Shown piece by piece: positions 46,992 through 58,900 of a stretch of 64,000 bases of DNA. The first letter of the stretch is position 1, and the number at the start of each line of letters is the position of its first letter. Both the position numbers and the translations under genes were made by a program. Under the pieces are notes generated by a model that worked only from the letters and a program-made list of their open reading frames with translations, did not search any database and was not told the DNA's origin. This stretch comes from Symsagittifera roscoffensis (lineage: Eukaryota > Xenacoelomorpha > Acoela > Convolutidae), in contig NC_087064.1 in NCBI RefSeq assembly GCF_963678635.1, positions 51,790,684 through 51,854,683 of the forward strand, given 5' to 3'.

Positions 46992-49900
46992 ATGGAAAAC
47001 GCGGAAAGCCCCTCCTCGGATAGCGAGGAGATGGTGTCTTTCCTGTGGATTGTGCGTGCATGGCTGCTAGACTGCAGTGCCCATGGGGTTCCTCGCGTGA
47101 TAGGGACGACCAACTTCAAGCGGAAGCTGTTCTGGTTGGCAGCTGTCACCACCAGTGCCTGTCTCCTTCTCTGGCAGATAGGGACCATGTGGCAAGATGT
47201 CAGCAGCCATCCAATCACTGTCAACCTGCAAGTGTTGCACAGGCGCCAGCTCAACTTCCCAGCTGTCACCATTTGCAACTCCAACAAACTCAAACAGTCC
47301 CGCGTGTATGAATTCACTCATGCAGGTGGCCAAAACTACAACCTATCCTCATTTTCTTCTTCGTCTTTGGCGCTGGAGGACATGGCAATGACCCTCAAGT
47401 TCATACACATGGAGTCCATAGGACTGCTGTCTAACTACGATAAGTTTATGGACGCTAGATTCCTAAGAGGCAGTGGTGCAAATAATGGGCCTGAGCTAGG
47501 TGTTTTTGGGGACTTAAATGGCACTTGCTTCGCAAATCGCAGTTACTTAGGCGAGAAGGTGGCAGATGAAAAAGACAGAAGGCGCCAGAAGCGTGTGAGA
47601 CGATCCGGAGACGGAGTAAATGATGGTAAGAACAACGAAAAGGCAAATGTGCGATTTGTGAGGAACGTTGAGTACGATTATGAGGACCAAGTATCGCCCA
47701 GAAACCAGTTTCAGTGTTTGGATGGCAGTTGCATTTCGCAAACTTTCATGTGCGATGGTCAAACACACTGTCCTGACGCATCAGACGAGTCTGTTGAGCT
47801 GTGTGGAAGCTGTCCAATTGCTAAATATGAATGCAGGAGTGGATTGTGCATTGACCCCAAGCTAAGGTATCTCTTCGAAAAATATTTAAAAAAAAAGAGT
47901 TTAGCGAAGTGCAGATAATTGGAACCGACAAAAACAAAAATTTAAAGTTGCATTATTACATTGTACGTGATAATTCTGCGGAGTCTGCGGAATCCAATTA
48001 CAACAAATATGTATTCATTACACTCTAAAAAAACTGTTTAGCAAAGATCGTGAACAAAAATCCGCTTGCAAAATCCGCTTGCAAAATCCGCTCACATTTT
48101 CCGGACTCTGCTTGCATTATTACAATGTACGTGATAATTCTGCGGAGTCTGCGGAATCCAATTACAACAAAATATGTATTCATTACACTCTAAAAAAAAC
48201 TGTTTCGCAGAGATTGCGAACAAAAATCCGCCTGCAAAATCCGCTCACATTTTCCGGACTCTGCTTGCATTATTACATTGTACGTGATAATTCTGCGGAT
48301 TCTGCGGAATCCAATTACAACAAATATGTATTCATTACACTCTAAAAAAACTGTTTCGCTGAGATCGCGAACAAAAATCCGCTTGCAAAATCCGCTCACA
48401 TTTTCCGGACTCTGCTTGCATTATTACATTGTACCTGATAATTCTGCGGAGTCTGCGGAATCCAATTACAACAAATATGTATTCATTACACTCTAAAAAA
48501 CTGTTTCGCAGAGATCGCGAACAAAAATCCGCTCACATTTTTCGGACTCTGCTTGCATTTTTTCATTGTACGTGATAATTCTGCGGAGTCTGCGGAATCC
48601 AATTACAACAAATATGTCTTCATTACACTCTAAAAAAACTGTTTCGCAGAGATCGCGAACAAAAATCCGCCTGCAAAATCCGCTCATATTTTCCGGACTC
48701 TGCTTGCATTATTACATTGTACGTGATAATTCTGCGGAGTCTGCGGAATCCAATTACAACAAATATGTATTCATTACACTCTAAAAAAACTGTTTCGCTG
48801 AGATCGCGAACAAAAATCCGCTTGCAAAATCCGCTCACCTTTTCCGGACTCTGCTTGCATTATTACATTGTACCTGATAATTCTGCGGAGTCTGCGGAAT
48901 CCAATAACAACAAATATGTATTCATTACACTCTAAAAAACTGTTTCGCAGAGATCGCGAACAAAAATCCGCTCACATTTTTCGGACTCTGCTTGCATTTT
49001 TTCATTGTACGTGATAATTCTGCGGAGTCTGCGGAATCCAATTACAACAAATATGTCTTCATTACACTCTAAAAAAACTGTTTCGCAGAGATCGCGAACA
49101 AAATCCGCTTGCAAAATCCGCCCAAATTTTCCGGACTCTGCTTGCATTATTACATTGTACGTGATAATTCTGCGGAGTCTGCGGAATACAATTACAACAA
49201 ATATGTATTCATTACACTCTAAAAAAACTGTTTCGCTGAGATCGCGAACAAAAATCCGCTTGCAAAATCCGCTCACATTTTCCGGACTCTGCTTGCATTA
49301 TTACATTGTACGTGATAATTCTGCGGAGTCTGCGGAATCCAATTACAACAAATAAGTATTCATTACACTCTAAAAAAACTGTTTCGCAGAGATTGCGAAC
49401 AAAAATCCGCCTGCAAAATCCGCGCACATTTTCCGGACTCTGCTTGCATTATTACATTGTACGTGATAATTCTGCGGAGTCTGCGGAATCCAATTACAAC
49501 AAATATGTATTCATTACACTCCTAAAAAAACTGTTTCGCTGAGATCGCGAACAAAAATCTGCTTGCAAAATCCGCTCACATTTTCCGGACTCTGCTTGCA
49601 TTATTACATTGTACGTGATAATTCTGCGGAGTCTGCGGAATCCAATTACAACAAATATGTATTCATTACACTCTAAAAAAACTGTTTCGCAGAGATCGCG
49701 AACAAAATCCGCTTGCAAAATCCGCCCAAATTTTCCGGACTCTGCTTGCATTATTACATTGTACGTGATAATTCTGCGGAGTCTGCGGAATACAATTTCA
49801 ACAAATATGTATTCATTACACTCTAAAAAACTGTTTCGCAGAGATCGCGAACAAAAATCCGCTCACATTTTTCGGACTCTGCTTGCATTTTTTCATTGTA

Positions 49901-52900
49901 CGTGATAGTTCTGCGGAGTCTGCGGAATCCAATTACAACAAATATGTCTTCATTACACTCTAAAAAAACTGTTTCGCAGAGATCGCGAACAAAAATCCGC
50001 TTGCAAAATCCGCTCACATTTTCCGGACTCTGCTTGCATTATTACATTGTACCTGATAATTCTGCGGAGTCTGCGGAATCCAATAACAACAAATATGTAT
50101 TCATTACACTCTAAAAAACTGTTTCGCAGAGATCGCGAACAAAAATCCATTCACACTTTTCGGACTCTGCTTGCATTTTTTCATTGTACGTGATAATTCT
50201 GCGGAGTCTGCGGAATCCAATTACAACAAATATGTCTTCATTACACTCTAAAAAAACTGTTTTGCAGAGATCGCGAACAAAATCCGCTTGCAAAATCCGC
50301 CCAAATTTTCCGGACTCTGCTTGCATTATTACATTGTACGTGATAATTCTGCGGAGTCTGCGGAATACAATTACAACAAATATGTATTCATTACACTCTA
50401 AAAAAACTGTTTCGCTGAGATCGCGAACAAAAATCCGCTTGCAAAATCCGCTCACATTTTCCGGACTCTGCTTGCACTATTACATTGTACGTGATAATTC
50501 TGCGGAGTCTGCGGAATCCAATTACAACAAATAAGTATTCATTACACTCTAAAAAAACTGTTTCGCAGAGATTGCGAACAAAAATCCGCCTGCAAAATCC
50601 GCTCACATTTTCCGGACTCTGCTTGCATTATTACATTGTACGTGATAATTCTGCAGAGTCTGCGGAATCCAATTACAACAAATATGTATTCACTACACTC
50701 TAAAAAAACTGTTTCGCTGAGATCGCGAACAAAAATCCGCTTGCAAAATCCGCTCACATTTTCCGGACTCTGCTTGCATTATTACATTGTACGTGATAAT
50801 TCTGAGGAGTCTGCGGAATCCAATTACAACAAATATGTCTTCATTACACTCTAAAAAAACTGTTTCGCAGAGATCGCGAACAAAATCCGCTTGCAAAATC
50901 CGCCCAAATTTTCCGGACTCTGCTTGCATTATTACATTGTACGTGATAATTCTGCGGAGTCTGCGGAATACAATTACAACAAATATGTATTCATTACACT
51001 CTAAAAAACTGTTTTGCAGAGATCGCGAACAAAAATCCGCTCACATTTTTCGGACTCTGCTTGCATTTTTTCATTGTACGTGATAATTCTGCGGAGTCTG
51101 CGGAATCCAATTACAACAAATATGTCTTCATTACACTCTAAAAAAACTGTTTCGCAGAGATCGCGAACAAAAATCCGCCTGCAAAATCCGCTCATATTTT
51201 CCGGACTCTGCTTGCATTATTACATTGTACGTGATAATTCTGCGGAGTCTGCGGAATCCAATTACAACAAATATGTCTTCATTACACTCTAAAAAAACTG
51301 TTTCGCAGAGATCGCGAACAAAAATCCGCCTGCAAAATCCGCTCATATTTTCCGGACTCTGCTTGCATTATTACATTGTACGTGATAATTTTGCGGAGTC
51401 TGCGGAATACAATTACAACAAATATGTATTCATTACACTCTAAAAAAACTGTTTCGCAGAGATCGCGAACAAAATCCGCTTGCAAAATCCGCCCAAATTT
51501 TCCGGACTCTGCTTGCATTATTACATTGTACGTGATAATTCTGCGGAGTCTGCGGAATACAATTACAACAAATATGTATTCATTACACTCTAAAAAACTG
51601 TTTCACAGAGATCGCGAACAAAAATCCGCTCACATTTTTCGGACTCTGCTTGCATTTTTTCATTGTACGTGATAATTCTGCGGAGTCTGCGGAATCCAAT
51701 TACAACAAAATGTCTTCATTACACTCTAAAAAAACTGTTTCGCAGAGATCGCGAACAAAAATCCGCCTGCAAAATCCGCTCATATTTTCCGGACTCTGCT
51801 TGCATTATTACATTGTACGTGATAATTCTGCGGAGTCTGCGGAATCCAATTACAACAAATATGTCTTCATTACACTCTAAAAAAACTGTTTCGCAGAGAT
51901 CGCGAACAAAAATCCGCCTGCAAAATCCGCCCAAATTTTCCGGACTCTGCTTGCATTATTACATTGTACGTGATAATTCTGCGGAGTCTGCGGAATACAA
52001 TTACAACAAATATGTATTCATTACACTCTAAAAAACTGTTTCGCAGAGATCGCGAACAAAAATCCGCTCACATTTTTTGGACTCTGCTTGCATTTTTTCC
52101 TTGTACGTGATAATTCTGCGGAGTCTGCGGAATCCAATTACAACAAATATGTCTTCATTACACTCTAAAAAAACTGTTTCGCAGAGATCGCGAACAAAAA
52201 TCCGCTTGCAAAATCCGCTCACATTTTCCGGACTCTGCTTGCATTATTACATTGTACCTGATAATTCTGCGGAGTCTGCGGAATCCAATAACAACAAATA
52301 TGTATTCATTACACTCTAAAAAACTGTTTCGCAGAGATCGCGAACAAAAATCCGCTCACATTTTTCGGACTCTGCTTGCATTTTTTCATTGTACGTGATA
52401 ATTCTGCGGAGTCTGCGGAATCCAATTACAACAAATATGTCTTCATTACACTCTAAAAAAACTGTTTCGCAGAGATCGCGAACAAAATCCGCTTGCAAAA
52501 TCCGCCCAAATTTTCCGGACTCTGCTTGCATTATTACATTGTACGTGATAATTCTGCGGAGTCTGCGGAATACAATTACAACAAATATGTATTCATTACA
52601 CTCTAAAAAAACTGTTTCGCAGAGATCGCGAACAAAATCCGCTTGCAAAATCCGCCCAAATTTTCCGGACTCTGCTTGCATTATTACATTGTACGTGATA
52701 ATTCTGCGGAGTCTGCGGAATACAATTACAACAAATATGTATTCATTACACTCTGAAAAAACTTTTTTGCAGAGATCGCGAACAAAAATCCGCTCACATT
52801 TTTCGGACTCTGCTTGCATTTTTTCATTGTACGTGATAATTCTGCGGAGTCTGCGGAATCCAATTACAACAAATATGTCTTCATTACACTCTAAAAAAAC

Positions 52901-55900
52901 TGTTTCGCAGAGATCGCGAACAAAAATCCGCCTGCAAAATCCGCTCATATTTTCCGGACTCTGCTTGCATTGTTACATTGTACGTGATAATTCTGCGGAG
53001 TCTGCGGAATCCAATTACAACAAATATGTCTTCATTACACTCTAAAAAAACTGTTTCGCAGAGATCGCGAACAAAAATTCGCCTGCAAAATCCGCTCATA
53101 TTTTCCGGACTCTGCTTGCATTATTACATTGTACGTGATAATTTTGCGGAGTCTGCGGAATCCAATTACAACAAATATGTATTCATTACACTCTAAAAAA
53201 ACTGTTTCGCAGAGATCGCGAACAAAATCCGCCCAAATTTTCCGGACTCTGCTTGCATTATTACATTGTACGTGATAATTCTGCGGAGTCTGCGGAATAC
53301 AATTACAACAAATATGTATTCATTAAACTCTAAAAAACTGTTTCGCAGAGATCGCGAACAAAAATCCGCTCACATTTTTCGGACTCTGCTTGCATTATTA
53401 CATTGTACGTGATAATTCTGCGGAGTCTGCGGAATCCAATTACAACAAATATGTCTTCATTACACTCTAAAAAAACTGTTTCGCAGAGATCGCGAACAAA
53501 AATCCGCCTGCAAAATCCGCTCATATTTTCCGGACTCTGCTTGCATTATTACATTTTACGTGATAATTCTGCGGAGTCTGCGGAATCCAATTACAACAAA
53601 TATGTATTCATTACACTCTAAAAAAACTGTTTCGCTGAGATCGCGAACAAAAATCCGCTTGCAAAATCCGCTCACATTTTCCGGACTCTGCTTGCATTAT
53701 TACATTGTACGTGATAATTCTGCGGAGTCTGCGGAATCCAATTACAACAAATATGTATTCATTACACTCTAAAAAAACTGTTTCGCAGAGATCGCGAACA
53801 AAATCCGCCCAAATTTTCCGGACTCTGCTTGCATTATTACATTGTACGTGATAATTCTGCGGAGTCTGCGGAATACAATTACAACAAATATGTATTCATT
53901 ACACTCTAAAAAACTGTTTCGCAGAGATCGCGAACAAAAATCCGCTCACATTTTTCGGACTCTGCTTGCATTTTTTCATTGTACGTGATAATTCTGCGGA
54001 GTCTGCGGAATCCAATTACAACAAATATGTCTTCATTACACTCTAAAAAAACTGTTTCGCAGAGATCGCGAACAAAAATCCGCCTGCAAAATCCGCTCAT
54101 ATTTTCCGGACTCTGCTTGCATTATTACATTGTACGTGATAATTCTGCGGAGTCTGCGGAATCCAATTACAACAAATATGTATTCCTTACACTCTAAAAA
54201 AACTGTTTCGCTGAGATCGCGAACAAAAATCCGCTTGCAAAATCCGCTCACATTTTCCGGACTCTGCTTGCATTATTACATTGTACCTGATAATTCTGCG
54301 GAGTCTGCGGAATCCAATAACAACAAATATGTATTCATTACACTCTAAAAAACTGTTTCGCAGAGATCGCGAACAAAAATCCGCTCACATTTTTTGGACT
54401 CTGCTTGCATTTTTTCATTGTACGTGATAATTCTGCGGAGTCTGCGGAATCCAATTACAACAAATATGTCTTCATTACACTCTAAAAAAACTGTTTCGCA
54501 GAGATCGCGAACAAAATCCGCTTGCATAATCCGCCCAAATTTTCCGGACTCTGCTTGCATTATTACATTGTACGTGATAATTCTGCGGAGTCTGCGGAAT
54601 ACAATTACAACAAATATGTATTCATTACACTCTAAAAAAACTGTTTCGCTGAGATCGCGAACAAAAATCCGCTTGCAAAATCCGCTCACATTTTCCGGAA
54701 TCTGCTTGCATTATTACATTGTACGTGATAATTCTGCGGAATCTGCGGAATCCAATTACAACAAATAAGTATTCATTACACTCTAAAAAACTGTTTCGCA
54801 GAGATCGCGAACAAAAATCCGCTCACGTTTTTCGGACTCTGCTTGCATTTTTACATTGTACGTGATAATTCTGCGGAGTCTGCGGAATCCATTTACAACA
54901 AATATGTCTTCATTACACTCTAAAAAAACTGTTTCGCAGAGATCGCGAACAAAAATCCGCTTGCAAAATCCGCCCACATTTTCCGGACTCTGCTTGCATT
55001 ATTACATTGTACGTGATAATTCTGCGGAGTCTGCGGAATCCAATTACAACAAATATGTATTCCTTACACTCTAAAAAAACTGTTTCGCTGAGATCGCGAA
55101 CAAAAATCCGCTTGCAAAATCCGCTCACATTTTCCGGACTCTGCTTGCATTATTACAATGTACGTGATAATTCTGCGGAGTCTGCGGAATCCAATTACAA
55201 CAAATATGTATTCATTACACTCTAAAAAATCTGTTTCGCAAAGATCGCGAACAAAAATCCGCTTGCAAAATCCGCTCACATTTTCCGGACTCTGCTTGCA
55301 TTATTACAATGTACGTGATAATTCTGCGGAGTCTGCGGAATCCAATTACAACAATTATGGATTCCTTACACTCTAAAAAAACTGTTTCGCAGAGATTGCG
55401 AAAAAAAATCCGCTTGCAAAATCCGCTCACAGTTTCCGGACTCTGCTTGCATTATTACATTGTACGTGATAATTCTGCGGAGTCTGCGGAATCCAATTAC
55501 AACAAATATGTATTCAATACACTCTAAAAAAACTGTTTCGCAGAGATCCTGAACAAAAATCCGCTTGCAAAATCCGCCCACATTTTCCGGACTCTGCTTG
55601 CATTATTACATTGTACGTGATAATTCTGCGGAGTCTGCGGAATCCAATTACAACAAATATGTATTCATTACACTCTAAAAAACTGTTTCGCAGAGATCGC
55701 GAACAAAAATCCGCTCACATTTTTCGGACTCTGCTTGCATTTTTTCATTGTACGTGATAATTCTGCGGAGTCTGCGGAATCCAATTACAACAAATATGTC
55801 TTCATTACACTCTAAAAAAACTGTTTCGCAGAGATCGCGAACAAAAGTCCGCCTGCAAAATCCGCTCACATTTTCCGGACTCTGCTTGCATTATTACATT

Positions 55901-58900
55901 GTACGTGATAATTCTGCGGAGTCTGCGGAATCCCATTACAACAAATATGTATTCATTACACTCTAAAAAACTGTTTCGCAGAGATCGCGAACAAAAATCC
56001 GCTCACATTTTTCGGACATTTAGGATTCGTACAAAATGAGAACGTAGCCAAAAAAACCAACAAGACTGCTCGTATTAGGGCAAAGCTTTTTAAGGTTTTT
56101 GGAGCAGTAATAATATTAAAAATTTAAGTGTAATTAATTGATATTTAAAAAAAATTTTATCCAATATTTGATATTTTTTTGAAAATCATCCCCCCACACG
56201 CCATATAAAGTACAAAAGAATAGATTTCGCTCCTTGTAACAAATCAATTATGGCATATGAGCTTCTTTCAGTCAATTTGGAACAATTTCTAAGACGGAAC
56301 AAGACTGCTCGTATCAGGGCGAAGCCCTGAATGTTCCGACTGCCTTTCAAATTTTATGGAGCAGTAATAACATAAAAAAATTAAATGAAATAAAATAAAA
56401 TGTTTTTTTTTTCTAAAATTTGATTTTTTTTTATTGAACATTGTCCCCCCACATGCCATATATAGTACAAAAAGATATAATTTGTTCCTTGTAACAAATC
56501 AACTATGGCAAGTTAGCTTCGTTCAACCAATTTGGAACAATTTCTAAGACGGATTAAATATCCGCTTACGCGTTGTTAGCTCGAATCATATCGCGCCTTT
56601 ATTGTTCAAAATTGGTCAAAATGGCCAAAATGGCAACCTTTAAACCCCCGTAACTTTACGAAAATTGATCACAGGTGAAATATCTTTTCAAATTTAAGCT
56701 CAGGACAACAATACCCTTTGAATGATATAAAGAAATTCCGTCAAAAATGGCTAGTTAAAAAGTCGAAGTTTGTCTGAAGAAAAAAAACCTAGCCCTAGCA
56801 CAAATATTCCGTTACTTTCGTATCGAAAGTCGGAACAATAAAACTCTGCTTACGCGTTAAAAGCGCGAAATATATCGCGCGTTAATTGTCACATATTGAC
56901 CAAACTAGCAATCTTTAAACGCCCATAACTTTACGAAAAATGATCACAGATGAACTATCTTTTCAAGTTTAAGCTCAGAAAATTAATAATTTTTGAATAA
57001 TATTTAAAAATTACGTGAAAAATGGCTAGTTAAAAAGTCGAATTTTGTCTGAAGAAAAAAAAACCCACCCCGAGCACAAATATTCCGTTACTTTCGTATC
57101 GAAAGTCGGAACAAAAATTTTCCTTTTAACGACAGATAATTTTTTTCAATTTAAATACCGGCGATTAAAAGCAAAAAATGGCAAAAATTGTTCTAGGAAA
57201 CTTACATAGAAAGTAAAATTGAAAATCCAACCAAGTTCACGAGTCTTTGTCATAAACCCCAAGCTCTTGTCTGTACAAAAACTATAAATAATGCTTATTT
57301 TATAATGCTTATTTTGTAAATAATGCTAATTTATTAAATTTATAAATTTTGCGTCTCTTGCAATACAATACAAACACAGTGAAGCAAGTTAGACAAAAGA
57401 AAACAATACGAAAGCTTAAGAGTTATGTGACAAAATAAAAAAAAATTCCATTAAAATTTTTGTACGTATGTCTCAATCAACTTCAATTGATCAAACATAC
57501 CTTCAAAGCAATTGCCAGGGTTTAATTATCATCGAAACGAAATTACTAAATCATTTCGAGCTCTATTAATTAATGCTAATTGTAAATTATTTACCCTAGT
57601 CAGCCGTTTTTTTGGACCAGAGCTTTCTTGAATAAAAACACCCAAACTCCAATTTTGTTCCCATATTCTGTGGTTGGAACAAGAATCCTAGCTATATTTT
57701 TGAAGACTACTTTGAATTAGAAAAACAGCGCGGAAATAAGAGAGTTGAACCACCCTTTCTTGAATCTACAAGTTTTTTTTCAAAAGTTGGCCCTAATTAT
57801 TGTAGCACATTTTGCGTAAATTTACATATTACTCCCAATTAATTAGCTTACATACGATAGGGAGCAACAATTAAGCTCAAAACTTAAGAAAAGCGATGGG
57901 ATGAAAAAGATGCGGTGCGAAATATATGAGTGCAAATTGAATTAATAATTACTTTTTTCTTAAAGAGAACCAATTTTAGATGCGACAACAACTTCGACTG
58001 CGACGACGGCAGCGACGAGAACGAAGATATATGCGACTCTCAACGCAACAGACATGAGACGCACTTCACATGTTGTAGCAGTGATCGGAAAGTTCTCAGA
58101 GAGCACCTCTGTGATGGCTATGACGACTGTCCGAGAGACAAATCAGATCAGTTTTTAGAAGCGTGCGAGCAGAACCCCACACCTTTCAAGACGGAGGCCG
58201 AGCCAGGGTACTTTCATTGCCCAAAAGCGGCAACACAATACCTCTATGGAGTCTTCAACAACCAGATAAGTCGGTCACAGCTAGGAGACAACATAGTAGA
58301 TTGTCTGTTCAGTCTAGACGAAACGTGCTCCTGGAAACACAACTTACAGAATTGGAGGGATCCTACAAAGTTTGATAAATATTACCTGGAATACGTTGAC
58401 TTCATGAAGATGTTGCGTCAAAATCCCATATCTGCCAAATGGTACACAATGGTTTCCAAGGAACAAGCTCGCGATTTAGGTCACGAAGAACAGGTGGTTA
58501 TAATTTTGGCGCAGAGCTGTTACATTGAGAATATGACGACTTTTTTTTATTAATTCAAGGTTTTTTATGCATTTGCCAACCATAGAGTTGCACAGAAATT
58601 ATTTTTATTTCTGCTTCGAATGAAGAACACATGGCTGCATTTAGGAGCCATTGATTGATAGCAGTTGATTGTGGGAATCAAAACCCCTGCAAACACTCCT
58701 ACCATTTACCGCATTATAACCTGCTGCGGTAGTAAAATTTTGATCTAGATTATTGTGTTTGGATTTAAGACTACGAAGTAGTCAAGAGAAGCTTTTCATC
58801 GTGTTGAGAATTTTATTATGTTTTCAGGATCTGGTCATCAATTGTATGGCAAATGACAATCCCTGTGAGCGATATGTCGACATTAATGAAACCTACTCTC

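Larger units (their letters stand above)
47867..57979 (+). other. First intron of the channel gene (10.1 kb)
   Basis: The donor is CTAAG|GTATCT and the acceptor CAATTTTAG. The exons it separates together encode one LDLa module, in matching phase (2 then 1), which fixes the boundaries. The intron contains the ~151-bp minisatellite (47949-56017) and then three copies of the hairpin-ended repeat (56059-57116). The last 860 bases hold nothing recognisable. Confidence 0.9.

Noticed and set aside
47045-47391. Alternative frames of 60-90 codons overlapping the first channel exon
   Set aside because: They are shadows of the clearly channel-coding frame.
47949-56017. Many 64-218-codon ORFs on both strands in the minisatellite
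   Set aside because: They recur once per repeat unit, change frame with the ~151-bp period and differ only through unit variants, so they are repeat artefacts.
47949-56017. CRISPR-like regular array
   Set aside because: The whole unit repeats with no unique spacers, the period is about 151 bp and it lies inside an animal intron.
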